Part shown: piece by piece, positions 50,352-59,240 of the stretch
Numbering within the stretch: the stretch's first letter is position 1
Layout: each line of letters opens with the position of its first letter
Source of the DNA: Ewingella sp963519305
Lineage (GTDB): Bacteria; Pseudomonadota; Gammaproteobacteria; Enterobacterales; Enterobacteriaceae
Direction of reading: 5' to 3'
Assembly: GCA_963519305.1 (NCBI GenBank)
Contig: CAUQMS010000012.1
Location: forward strand, 76,727-140,726
DNA: 64,000 nucleotides
Position numbers and translations under genes: made by a program
Notes under the pieces: model-generated
Database searches by the model: none
What the model was told of the DNA's origin: nothing
The model's input: only the letters and a program-made list of their open reading frames with translations

Positions 50352-51812
50352 TTAACGGAACGGCGGTTCGTTGAAGGTCCGCAGTTTACGCGAGTGCAGT
50401 TTGTCGCCTTCCTCACGTAGCAAGCCGATGGCATGAATGCCGATTTGCAGATGCTCGGAAATTGCCCCTTCGTAGAAGTGGTTGGCTTGACCCGGCAGCT
50501 TAATTTCACCGTGCAGCGGCTTGTCAGACACGCACAGCAACGTGCCATAAGGCACGCGGAAACGGTAACCCTGCGCCGCAATCGTGGCACTTTCCATATC
50601 CACGGCCACGGCGCGGCTCAGGTTAAAGCGCATGGCCGACGCCGAATAGCGCAGCTCCCAGTTGCGATCGTCGGTGGTGACCACGGTACCGGTGCGCAGA
50701 CGCTGTTTTACTTCTTCGCCCGGCATTCCACTGATCACCTTGGTGGCGTCATACAACGCGCGCTGTACTTCGGCGATGCTCGGGATGGGGATGTCCGGCG
50801 GCAACACGGCGTCCAGTACGTGGTCATCACGCAGATAGGCGTGGGCCAGCACGTAATCCCCAATTTGCTGGCTTTCGCGCAGCCCGCCGCAGTGACCAAT
50901 CATCAGCCAGGCATGAGGGCGTAATACGGCCAGATGGTCGCAGATCGTTTTGGCATTCGACGGACCGACGCCGATATTGACCAGCGTAATGCCTTTGCCG
51001 TCGCGGGCGATCAGGTGATAGGCAGGCATCTGGTGCTTTTTCCACGCCAGATCTGACACCGTCTCTTCCAGATTAATGGTTTCCGGCGTGACGTAAGCGC
51101 CGCCTGCGCAGGAAAGCGCAACATAAGGACTGGCGGGATCGACAATCTGCGCACAGGCCCAGCTGACAAACTCATCCACGTAGCGGGTGTAGTTGGTGAA
51201 CAGCACGTAAGGCTGAACGTGTTCCGCCGGTGTGCCGGTGTAGTGCTTCAAGCGGGCCAGCGAGAAGTCGGTGCGCAGGGCATCAAAATGCGACAGCGGG
51301 AAGACTGAAGACGAAGGCGAAAGGCCATCGGTGATCTGGTCACCAATTTGCGACAGCTCGGTGGTCGGGAAATGATGCGCCAGCGCTGCGCTCATGGTGC
51401 GGTTCAGGTTCAGGTCAGAGCCGTCAATCACGAACGGGAACGGGATCTCAAGCCCGGAAGGCTTAACCACGAAACTGGCGTTGTACTCGCTTTCCAGCAG
51501 CGCCAGCTGATCGGCCAGATACTCGCGAAACAGTTCCGGGCGCGTGATCGTCGTGGTGTATTTGCCCGCACGCGGAAAACGCCCATAGGCGCGAGATTTA
51601 AACTGATTTTGCGCGGTGCCGTCCCAGCTGACGCTCAGTTCAGGGTAAGTAAAAAGCCCTGCGGCGCGTACGTCCGCGTCGGGCAGGGAGCCGTCGATAA
51701 TAAATTCGCCAATGGCTTTTCGCAGCGCGACAACAGCGCCGCTGTAGAGGATTTCAAGCCGGTCAACGGCTTCGGCGGCGGTCAGTTGAATACCAGGGTT
51801 GCTTGTGTTCAA
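50352..51812 (-). CDS. amn: AMP nucleosidase
   Basis: 486 residues, TTG start with AAGGAATC upstream. It matches E. coli Amn along its length: TRYVDEFVSWACAQI, SDLAWKKHQMPAYHLIARDGKGITLVNIGVGPSNAKTICDHLAVLRPHAWLMIGHCGGLRESQQIGDYVLAHAYLRDDHVLDAVLPPDIPIPSIAEVQRALYDATK, TGTVVTTDDRNWELR, VDMESATIAAQGYRFRVPYGTLLCVSDKPLHGEIKLPGQAN. It hydrolyses AMP to adenine and ribose 5-phosphate in the cytoplasm, adjusting adenylate pools. It is divergent from amyA. Confidence 0.97.
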   Translation of the reverse strand: MNTSNPGIQLTAAEAVDRLEILYSGAVVALRKAIGEFIIDGSLPDADVRAAGLFTYPELSVSWDGTAQNQFKSRAYGRFPRAGKYTTTITRPELFREYLADQLALLESEYNASFVVKPSGLEIPFPFVIDGSDLNLNRTMSAALAHHFPTTELSQIGDQITDGLSPSSSVFPLSHFDALRTDFSLARLKHYTGTPAEHVQPYVLFTNYTRYVDEFVSWACAQIVDPASPYVALSCAGGAYVTPETINLEETVSDLAWKKHQMPAYHLIARDGKGITLVNIGVGPSNAKTICDHLAVLRPHAWLMIGHCGGLRESQQIGDYVLAHAYLRDDHVLDAVLPPDIPIPSIAEVQRALYDATKVISGMPGEEVKQRLRTGTVVTTDDRNWELRYSASAMRFNLSRAVAVDMESATIAAQGYRFRVPYGTLLCVSDKPLHGEIKLPGQANHFYEGAISEHLQIGIHAIGLLREEGDKLHSRKLRTFNEPPFR

Positions 51813-52099
51813 AGTGATTCCTTCTTGATTTTATGCGTACATAACACAAAGTATGACATTGCTTAACACAGGATCCCAAACGGAACAATGGCAAGACGTT
51901 TTCCCCCATCATCTGTCCACGGCTTCCTGCCGCTGAGTGTCCCGCCGCGCAATGTAAATTTTCTGGCCTGCAATTTCCGCTCTGGCGGTTCAGCCGTAAA
52001 CCTGTTGCCCCCAATGAGAGACAAGTCAGTCCCGGCTAACCTTTTTATGATTCCTGCTCCATACTTCATTTCCCTGTCATGCGAAATGGAATAGCCGTC

Positions 52100-53581
52100 A
52101 TGCAAAATCCCACACTGTTGCAGTTCTTTCACTGGTACTACCCGGATGGCGGAAAACTGTGGCCCGAAGTCGCTGAGCGAGCCGGTTATCTGGCCGAGAT
52201 TGGTATCACTTCCGTCTGGCTTCCCCCTGCCTATAAAGGGGCATCAGGCGGATTTTCCGTCGGTTATGACACCTATGATTTGTTCGATTTGGGTGAGTTC
52301 GACCAAAAAGGATCCCGCGCCACCAAGTATGGCGATAAAGAGCAACTGCTGGCGGCGATCCACGCGCTGAAGGAGCGGCAAATTGGCGTGATCATGGACG
52401 TGGTGCTTAACCATAAAATGGGGGCTGACGAGAAAGAACGCATTCAGGTTAACCGTGTCTCTCAGGATAACCGGGAGGATATTGAGGAAGAGGTGATCGA
52501 GGCTGACGCCTGGACGCGCTTCACTTTCCCGGTGCGGCAGGGTAAATATTCAGAATTCGTCTGGGATCACCACTGCTTCAGCGGCGTGGACCACATTGAA
52601 AATCCCGATGAAAACGGCGTGTTTAAAATCGTCAACGATTACACCGCCGATGGCTGGAATACCGAAGTGGATTCTGAATTCGGTAATTATGACTACCTGA
52701 TGGGAGCCAATGTCGATTTCAGAAACAAAGCCGTGGATGAAGAGCTCAAATACTGGGCGCGCTGGATGATGGCCGAAACCGGCTGTACCGGCTTCAGGCT
52801 CGACGCAGTGAAGCACATTCCGGCGTGGTTTTATAAAGGCTGGATCGACCATATTCAGGCCGAGGCCGAACAGCCGATGTTTATCGTGGCTGAGTATTGG
52901 TCCCATGAGGTGGAAACCTTGCAACAGTACATTCAGCAGGTGGACGGCAAAACCATGCTGTTCGACGCGCCGTTGCAGCTCAATTTCCATCACGCCTCGC
53001 GCGGTGGCGCAGATTATGACCTGAGTAAAATCTTCGACAATACGCTAGTGGCGGCCGATCCGGCGCACGCCGTAACGCTGGTGGCTAACCATGACACTCA
53101 ACCCTTGCAGTCGCTCGAAGCGCCTATCGAACCCTGGTTCAAGCCGCTGGCTTATGCGCTGATTTTACTGCGCGAGCAGGGCGTTCCCATCGTGTTTTAT
53201 CCCGGCCTGTTTGGGGCCACTTATGAAGATACCGGCAGCGACGGCAACGCGCATGAGGTGGAACTGCAGGTGGTTCCGCATCTGGAGACCTTAATCAAGG
53301 CCCGCCAGACCCATGCCTGGGGCATACAAACCGATTACTTCGATCACCCTAACTGTCTGGCTTTCAGCCGCAGCGGGACCGACGAACATCCGGGTTGTGT
53401 AGTGGTGATGTCTAACGGTGAAGAGGGTGAGAAAACGGTGGCGCTGGGCGAAGGCTACGCCGGTAAAAAATGGCAGGATCTGCTCGATAACCGGCAGGAG
53501 CAGGTAGAGTCTGACGATCAGGGCACGGCGGTGTTCCGCTGCAACGCGGGCAGCCTTAGCGTCTGGGTGGTGACTGAGTGA
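52100..53581 (+). CDS. amyA: Cytoplasmic alpha-amylase
   Basis: 493 residues from the ATG opening MQNPTLLQFFHWYYPDGG; no signal peptide, as in E. coli AmyA. GH13 catalytic residues are in GFRLDAVKH (nucleophile Asp), VAEYW (acid/base Glu) and VANHDTQ (transition-state Asp); the (beta/alpha)8 barrel N-terminus includes VWLPPAYKGASGGFSVGYDTYDLFDLGEFDQKG. It hydrolyses internal alpha-1,4-glucan bonds in the cytoplasm. A terminator follows at 53652. Confidence 0.96.
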   Translation: MQNPTLLQFFHWYYPDGGKLWPEVAERAGYLAEIGITSVWLPPAYKGASGGFSVGYDTYDLFDLGEFDQKGSRATKYGDKEQLLAAIHALKERQIGVIMDVVLNHKMGADEKERIQVNRVSQDNREDIEEEVIEADAWTRFTFPVRQGKYSEFVWDHHCFSGVDHIENPDENGVFKIVNDYTADGWNTEVDSEFGNYDYLMGANVDFRNKAVDEELKYWARWMMAETGCTGFRLDAVKHIPAWFYKGWIDHIQAEAEQPMFIVAEYWSHEVETLQQYIQQVDGKTMLFDAPLQLNFHHASRGGADYDLSKIFDNTLVAADPAHAVTLVANHDTQPLQSLEAPIEPWFKPLAYALILLREQGVPIVFYPGLFGATYEDTGSDGNAHEVELQVVPHLETLIKARQTHAWGIQTDYFDHPNCLAFSRSGTDEHPGCVVVMSNGEEGEKTVALGEGYAGKKWQDLLDNRQEQVESDDQGTAVFRCNAGSLSVWVVTE

Positions 53582-53651
53582 CCCTCAGAGAGTCTGCAGA
53601 CCACCTGCTATAGGTATTTTCCCCAACAATTCGCCTAAAACTTCCCCATCT

Positions 53652-53673
53652 GGCCGCTTTCGCGGCCTTTTTT
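53652..53673 (+). terminator. amyA terminator
   Basis: The stem GGCCGC/GCGGCC (53652-53657 with 53662-53667), loop TTTC, is followed by TTTTTT. Confidence 0.88.
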
Positions 53674-53790
53674 ACGTCAAAAGTTAGACGTGCGTCACAT
53701 TTTTGCTAGGCTTTTACTTCGCAGGCTATACGTAAGCTTACTGATTCAACACATCGTGAATAACAACAATAATCTTTTGGGAGAATCTGA

Positions 53791-55227
53791 GTGACTGATT
53801 CCACAGTGGAAAACCCCACAGTAAAACAGAAACCCGGTCAGGCACCGGTAGAACCTATGGTGAAAGTGATCGCCATTATTGCCACGCTGGGCGGATTGCT
53901 GTTTGGCTATGACACCGGGGTTATTGCCGGGGCGCTGCTGTTTATGAAAAGTGAACTGCATCTGACCGCATTAAGTACCGGGCTGGTCACCAGTTCACTG
54001 ATTTTGGGTTCCGCCTTTGGCGCGATTGGCGCGGGCCGCGTGGCAGACCATTTCGGGCGTAAGAAGATCATCATGACGCTGGCCATCCTCTTTATGATGG
54101 GTTCCCTTGGCTGCGCCATGGCCCCCAACGCAGTCTTCATGATTGCTTTTCGCTTTATCCTCGGGCTGGCAGTCGGTGGTGCAGCGGCCATTGTGCCGGT
54201 GTATATCGCCGAGATCGTGCCGGCCAACCGGCGCTGGCAGTTTGTTACATTACAGGAGCTGATGATTGTCTCCGGGCAACTGCTGGCTTATTCCAGTAAT
54301 GCGGCCATTAACGAGATCTGGGGCGGGCAGGAGACCTGGCGCTGGATGTTGGGTATTGCCGTTATCCCTGCCGGCGTGCTGTGGATAGGTATGTGGTTCT
54401 TGCCGGATACCCCGCGCTGGTATGCCATGCACGGGCGTTTTGCCGAAGCACGCGACGTCCTGAAACACACACGTCAGTCGCGCCACGTGGAGAAAGAGTT
54501 GGCGGAGATCCGCAAAGCCGTTCCCAGCCGCGACGAGATGCATGCCCGTCGCAAGAAAACCATTTCCACCTGGATGAAACGCCTGGTACTGCTCGGCGTG
54601 GGTATCGGCATGATCCAGCAGCTTTCCGGAGTCAACACCATCATGTTCTACGCACCCGTTATGTTGCAGAGCACGGGAATGGGGACCAATACTGCGCTGG
54701 TGGCCACTATCGGTAACGGCGTGGTCTCGGTGGTGATGACCTTTGTCGGCATCTGGTTGCTGAGTAAGTTCGGTCGTCGCCCGCTGCTGCTGACCGGCCA
54801 GATTGGTTGTACCCTGACGTTGATAGCCATAGGTGCACTCTCTTATCTGATGCCCGAAACTGTCTCAGGGCATCCGAACATGCTGCGCAGCTGGCTGATC
54901 CTGGCGGGGATGCTGCTGTTTTTGTGCTTTCAACAGGGAGCGTTATCGCCGGTGGTCTGGTTGCTGTTATCTGAGATATTCCCGATGCGCATCCGCGGTA
55001 TCGGCACGGGTATTTCGGTGTTTGCTATGCAGATGACCACCTTCAGTATTACGCTCACCTTCCCGCTGTTGCTCGAGCATATCGGTCTGTCGATGAGTTT
55101 CCTCACCTTCGCCGCTATCGGGGTCGCTGGTGGTGTGTTTGTGATCCTGTTTGCACCGGAAACGCAGGGTAAAACTCTCGAACAGCTGGAAAAACAGTTT
55201 AAAGAGCATTTCCAGGTTTCTGCCTGA
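53791..55227 (+). CDS. MFS sugar-proton symporter (sugar porter family)
   Basis: 478 residues, GTG start with GGGAG upstream. Twelve helices with sugar-porter signatures: GGLLFGYDTGVIAGALLF, GRVADHFGRKK, PVYIAEIVPANRRWQFVTLQELMIVSGQLLAY, WRWMLGIAVIPAGVL, FLPDTPRWYAMHGR, QQLSGVNTIMFYAP, SEIFPMRIRG, FAPETQGKTLEQLE. It resembles GalP/AraE/IolT-type carriers; the sugar or polyol cannot be fixed. It lies upstream of a LysR gene and an exported amidohydrolase, with which no clear operon is formed. Confidence 0.9.
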   Translation: MTDSTVENPTVKQKPGQAPVEPMVKVIAIIATLGGLLFGYDTGVIAGALLFMKSELHLTALSTGLVTSSLILGSAFGAIGAGRVADHFGRKKIIMTLAILFMMGSLGCAMAPNAVFMIAFRFILGLAVGGAAAIVPVYIAEIVPANRRWQFVTLQELMIVSGQLLAYSSNAAINEIWGGQETWRWMLGIAVIPAGVLWIGMWFLPDTPRWYAMHGRFAEARDVLKHTRQSRHVEKELAEIRKAVPSRDEMHARRKKTISTWMKRLVLLGVGIGMIQQLSGVNTIMFYAPVMLQSTGMGTNTALVATIGNGVVSVVMTFVGIWLLSKFGRRPLLLTGQIGCTLTLIAIGALSYLMPETVSGHPNMLRSWLILAGMLLFLCFQQGALSPVVWLLLSEIFPMRIRGIGTGISVFAMQMTTFSITLTFPLLLEHIGLSMSFLTFAAIGVAGGVFVILFAPETQGKTLEQLEKQFKEHFQVSA

Positions 55228-55338
55228 TAACACCTCAACGCGCGGACGATCTGCCCCCAGTCAGACCCGCGCTTTGCCACAGCGGTCAGTATTGCTACTA
55301 TCGGGAATCGAAATAGCCGCCCCCTAAGTAGTGAAAAA

Positions 55339-56193
55339 ATGAATCGCTATCCGATGTTCAGCCCACAGCAGTTACTCAGCTTTGTTGCCGTTTGCGAAAC
55401 CGGCAGCTTCACGCGTGCGGCTGAACGGGTTTTTCTTTCTCAGTCTACCGTAAGTCAGCAGGTGCGGCGTCTCGAAGAAGCCCTCGGCAAACCTCTGCTG
55501 GAACGGACTTCGCATCAGGTTCAGCTTACCGAAGAGGGTGACCGTCTGCTCGGCTATGCACGGCGTATTATTGCGCTCAATGGCGAAGCCCACGATGCGC
55601 TGAGCGATCAGTGGCGCGACGGCGTGGTGCGGCTCGGCGTGCCGGAGGATTTTGCCGCCGCCACGACGTCACTGCTGGCAGAATTCAGCCGTTCACATCC
55701 CCATCTGCGTCTCGACGTGACCAGCGGCCTGAGCAACGAACTGCGCCGCGCCTGGCAGCAGGAAGAGCTGGATATCATCCTTATTAAGCAGACGAAAGGC
55801 GAAAAGCCCAATGCGGCGCGTCCTGAGCCGATGTTGTGGCTCGACAGCGCCGGATTCCCTGCCTTTGAACGCTCGCCGGTCCCGCTGGTGCTGTTTCCGC
55901 TTAACGGTATGTACCGGGAAGCACTGTGTCAGGCGCTGGAGAGTTTAGGCTTCAGTTGGCGCATTAGTTACAGCAGCGCCAGTCTGGCCGCACTGGCCGC
56001 CGCCAGCGCGGCGGGGTTGGGCGTTACGCTGCTTCCGGCCAGTTGCCGTTTGCCTGAACATCGTATTCTGGGACCAGAGAGCAGGCTGCCGGTGATTGAT
56101 GATATCGAGCTGGCGTTGTTCTATCGCCCGGATGCCACTCCGGCTCAACGCGCCCTGGCTGAAAAACTGCAAGACTTTTGCCAGCTCGTCTGA
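55339..56193 (+). CDS. LysR-family regulator beside the amidohydrolase
   Basis: 284 residues. The HTH is SFVAVCETGSFTRAAERVFLSQSTVSQQVRRLEEALGKPLLERTSHQVQLTEEGDRLL, followed by the effector domain (GVVRLGVPEDFAAATTSLLAEFSRSHPHLRLDVTSGLSNELRRAWQQEELDIILIKQ). It is transcribed in the same direction as the gene at 56303, 109 bp away, which it may regulate. The inducer is unknown. Confidence 0.88.
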   Translation: MNRYPMFSPQQLLSFVAVCETGSFTRAAERVFLSQSTVSQQVRRLEEALGKPLLERTSHQVQLTEEGDRLLGYARRIIALNGEAHDALSDQWRDGVVRLGVPEDFAAATTSLLAEFSRSHPHLRLDVTSGLSNELRRAWQQEELDIILIKQTKGEKPNAARPEPMLWLDSAGFPAFERSPVPLVLFPLNGMYREALCQALESLGFSWRISYSSASLAALAAASAAGLGVTLLPASCRLPEHRILGPESRLPVIDDIELALFYRPDATPAQRALAEKLQDFCQLV

Positions 56194-56302
56194 CCATTGC
56201 GTTTCCCACTGACCGCCAGTGGGAAATATCGCAGCCGGGCAGGGGAAGTTCTTTTATGGTGAAAGAAACAGGCTATTTCCCCCGCATGAATAAGGAACCG
56301 AC

Positions 56303-57706
56303 GTGCAAAATTCCCTGCAACAGAGCCGCAGAAGCTTTCTCTCCCAGAGTGCAAAATTGACCGCTGGCGGTGCGTTGATCGCTTCTGGCATGACGTCCGC
56401 GGCCGCGGCGACGACTCCGGCCAGTCAAGCGCAACAATGTGATGACCCTAAGCAGGTCAGCTCCATCGCGCCAGCTCATTACCAGCTGCGTAACGTCAGG
56501 CTGGAAGAGGGCTTTGAGCATCAGGATGGCATGATTGTCGCGACCCAAACCGCGCTCTATCACCTTGAAATCAAAGACGGAAAAATCGCCGCCATACAGC
56601 CTGCCATCGGTGCGGTGGCCAGCTCGTTGCCGGGGTTTGATGCGCAGGGTTTATTGCTGCTGCCTGCCACCCGCGACATGCATATTCATCTGGATAAGAC
56701 CTTTTACGGTGGCCCGTGGGAAGCGCCGAGGCCGCGTAAGGGCAAAACCATCATGGATATGATTGCTCGCGAGCAGGTGCTTATTCCGCAACTTCTGCCC
56801 ACGTCAGTCGAACGCGCTGAAGCGATTATTCGTCTGCTGCACAGCAAAGGCACCACGGTAGCGCGCAGCCACTGCAATATTGATCCCGTCAGCGGCCTGA
56901 AAAGTCTGGAGCATCTGCAAATCGCGCTGGAAAAACACAGACAGGATTTCAGCTGTGAGATTGTGGCTTTCCCGCAGCACGGTTTGCTGCACTCGAACGT
57001 TGATAGTCTGATGCGTGAAGCAATGCAAATGGGCGTGCAATATGTGGGCGGGCTGGACCCGACCAACGTGGATGGCGCGATGGAAAAGTCGCTGGACGCC
57101 ATGTTTCGCATCGCGCTCGACACCCATAAAGGCGTGGATATTCATCTGCATGAGACGACTCCGGCGGGCGTCGCGGCGGTGAAATACATGATTAAAACGG
57201 TAGAACAGAACCCGCAACTCCAGGGCAACGTGACGCTGAGCCACGGATTTGCGCTCTCGACGTTGAAAGGTGATGAACTTGACGAAGTGATCGACGGGCT
57301 TGCCCGTCAGCGCTTTACCGTAGCCTCTACGGTTCCCATCGGCAAACTGGCAATGCCGTTGCCACAGCTGAGCCAAAAGGGCGTCTTTGTCATGACCGGT
57401 ACCGACAGCGTTATTGACCACTGGTCGCCCTTTGGCACCGGCAGTATGTTGGAGAAAGCCAATCTCTACGCACAATTGTATGGTAACTCGGACGAGTTCG
57501 GCCTGACGCGATCGTTGGCGATTGCAACGGGCAACATCCTGCCGCTGGATGACAACGGTAAGCGGCAGTGGCCTGTGGTTAATGACAACGCGGAGATGAT
57601 TCTGGTCGCGGCGAGTTGTTCGGCTGAAGCTGTCGCCCGCGTTTCCGACGTGAAAGCGACGTTCCATCAGGGCCGACTGGTGGCCGGTTCCGTACAGAAA
57701 GCCTGA
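56303..57706 (+). CDS. Tat-exported amidohydrolase (cytosine-deaminase-like)
   Basis: 467 residues, GTG start with AAGGAACC upstream. The N-terminus has a Tat signal (QSRRSFLSQSAKLTAGGALIASGMTSAAAATTP). The amidohydrolase metal site is visible: DMHIHLDKTF (HxH), the barrel His in DIHLHETTP, VTLSHGFALS, and Asp in MTGTDSVIDHWSPFG. It is nearest in style to CodA-type deaminases, but the export signal is unusual for that group. It would act in the periplasm; substrate unknown. Confidence 0.87.
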   Translation: MQNSLQQSRRSFLSQSAKLTAGGALIASGMTSAAAATTPASQAQQCDDPKQVSSIAPAHYQLRNVRLEEGFEHQDGMIVATQTALYHLEIKDGKIAAIQPAIGAVASSLPGFDAQGLLLLPATRDMHIHLDKTFYGGPWEAPRPRKGKTIMDMIAREQVLIPQLLPTSVERAEAIIRLLHSKGTTVARSHCNIDPVSGLKSLEHLQIALEKHRQDFSCEIVAFPQHGLLHSNVDSLMREAMQMGVQYVGGLDPTNVDGAMEKSLDAMFRIALDTHKGVDIHLHETTPAGVAAVKYMIKTVEQNPQLQGNVTLSHGFALSTLKGDELDEVIDGLARQRFTVASTVPIGKLAMPLPQLSQKGVFVMTGTDSVIDHWSPFGTGSMLEKANLYAQLYGNSDEFGLTRSLAIATGNILPLDDNGKRQWPVVNDNAEMILVAASCSAEAVARVSDVKATFHQGRLVAGSVQKA

Positions 57707-57797
57707 TGTTTTGGCCCGCAACCCCCTGGCAGCCCTGGCCGTTGCGGGCTGTAAAATCAGGGGCGGTTACATTATAATCCTCACCGTACGTACTCAA

Positions 57798-57845
57798 GCT
57801 GACTGGACGACCAGAGATTCAGCCAACTCATTTAGGGACGGCCCT
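57798..57845 (+). ncRNA. Guanidine-II riboswitch (mini-ykkC)
   Basis: Two small hairpins with ACGR tetraloops: CTGG-ACGA-CCAG (57803-57814) and AGGG-ACGG-CCCT (57834-57845), separated by 19 nt. This is the defining form of the guanidine-II class, in which each loop binds guanidinium and the two loops dock. The first hairpin is extended by GCTGA/TCAGC (57798-57802 with 57819-57823). The second ends 11 bp before the AAGGT Shine-Dalgarno of the guanidinium exporter gene, so ligand binding would free translation. Confidence 0.9.
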
Positions 57846-57867
57846 GCGTTTTATTAAGGTAAAAAAT

Positions 57868-58191
57868 ATGGCCTGGATCTATTTACTGCTGGCGGGCGTT
57901 TTTGAAGTTGTCTGGTCTACCGCCATGAAAGAGTCGCACGGGTTTACACGTCTCGTTCCCAGCCTCATCACCGTTTTCTTTATGTTGTTGAGCTTTGCGC
58001 TGCTGGCGGTGGCAATGAAAACCCTGCCGCTGGGCACCTCGTATACCGTCTGGGTCGGCATTGGTGCCATTGGTGCCTTTATTCTTGGCGTCACGATGTT
58101 TGGTGAAAGCCTCAACCCCCTGCGCGTCATCGCCGTGCTGCTGATTTTCTCGGGCGTGGTGCTGCTGAAACTGGCCACGAAGGAGTCGTGA
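57868..58191 (+). CDS. gdx: Guanidinium exporter (SMR family)
   Basis: 107 residues, four helices. It matches SugE/Gdx rather than EmrE: MAWIYLLLAGVFEVVWSTAMKESHGFTRLVPS with Glu13 and Trp16, TLPLGTSYTVWVGIGAIGAFILGVTMFGESLNPLRVIAVLLIFSGVVLLKL. It exports guanidinium in exchange for protons. The riboswitch directly upstream makes the assignment firm. The older symbol is sugE. Confidence 0.95.
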   Translation: MAWIYLLLAGVFEVVWSTAMKESHGFTRLVPSLITVFFMLLSFALLAVAMKTLPLGTSYTVWVGIGAIGAFILGVTMFGESLNPLRVIAVLLIFSGVVLLKLATKES

Positions 58192-58322
58192 TGAATATCC
58201 GTTTTCTGAGCAGCCCCTTGCTGCACCATCCCCGCATCGCCAGAAGCAGTGATTATCTGAACGTATAATCACTGCCACGAAGCAAAACCGTTCCGTGGCT
58301 TTCTTTATTGAAAGGAAACGTC

Positions 58323-58973
58323 ATGAAAAACAAACACTGGTCGCAGGTGGAGTATCTTCACCTTACAGTTAAAAATCCCAATATCCTGATCGCCGGGCAG
58401 CACAGCTATTACAGTGACAGCTGGGATCAGGGGTTCGAAAACTCGGTTGTCCGCTATCTCCACGGCGATAGCGTCAGCCAGCAGTGGGAGCCTCTCGGGC
58501 ATATTGACCGCCTCATCATTGGTGACTATGTCTGTATTGCCGCAGAGTCGGTGATTTTAATGGGCGGTAACCATAACCACTGCATTGATTCTATTAGCCT
58601 TTATCCCTTCCTGAGTGAAGTCAAAAACACCTATCAGCCCAGAGGGGATACGGTGCTCAACGACGGTTGCTGGCTGGGGATGCGCTGTATGATCATGCCG
58701 GGGATAACTGTGGGTGAGGGGGCGGTGATTGCGGCGGGAAGCGTGGTGACCCGGGATATTGCGCCTTATGCTGTCGTCGGCGGTAACCCTGCCCGCGTGA
58801 TCAAATATCGTTTTCCGCCAGAGATTATCCGGCGCATTCTGGCCCTGCGGATTTACCAACGGCCTGCCGGGCAACGGGAAAAACTGATCCCGCTGCTGAG
58901 TTCTGACGATCTCTCAGCGCTGGAAACGGCGATACATCATCAGGCTACGGAATCCGACCCTCTCGGCCAATAA
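58323..58973 (+). CDS. Xenobiotic acetyltransferase, CatB/Vat-like (second copy type)
   Basis: 216 residues from ATG MKNKHWSQVEYLH (AAAGGAAAC upstream). The left-handed beta-helix family pattern is present: NPNILIAGQHSYYSDSWDQGFENSVVRYLHGD, LIIGDYVCIAAESVILMGGNHNHCIDSISLYPF with the catalytic His, GCWLGMRCMIMPGITVGEGAVIAAGSVVTRDIAPYAVVGGNPARVIKYRF. It resembles type B chloramphenicol acetyltransferases. It differs from the Vat-like gene at 24398, so the two are not recent duplicates. Actual substrate unknown. Confidence 0.87.
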   Translation: MKNKHWSQVEYLHLTVKNPNILIAGQHSYYSDSWDQGFENSVVRYLHGDSVSQQWEPLGHIDRLIIGDYVCIAAESVILMGGNHNHCIDSISLYPFLSEVKNTYQPRGDTVLNDGCWLGMRCMIMPGITVGEGAVIAAGSVVTRDIAPYAVVGGNPARVIKYRFPPEIIRRILALRIYQRPAGQREKLIPLLSSDDLSALETAIHHQATESDPLGQ

Positions 58974-58988
58974 ACCGGCTGATTTTCA

Positions 58989-59013
58989 ATGGGCAGGTCA
59001 TCTGCCCATTTCT
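58989..59013 (+). terminator. Terminator after the CatB-like gene
   Basis: The stem ATGGGCAG/CTGCCCAT (58989-58996 with 59002-59009), loop GTCAT, is followed by TTTCT. Confidence 0.75.
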
Positions 59014-59240
59014 AAAAAGCCCTTTCACCGTAACCTCAGCGACTTATTGTATAAAAAATGCCTTCCATCGATAACAAAAAGCCCGAATATGCTTGTTATT
59101 CATTCATATATGTTATGAATCTGTTGTTTTGCGATCCGGCTCACTCTTTTTCAGCTGTATTTTGTTTTACTGACGGATGTTAGTAAATGTTACGAAGCTG
59201 ATTTCGTAGCCGAAATATAATGATAAGTAAGGAAACTTCG

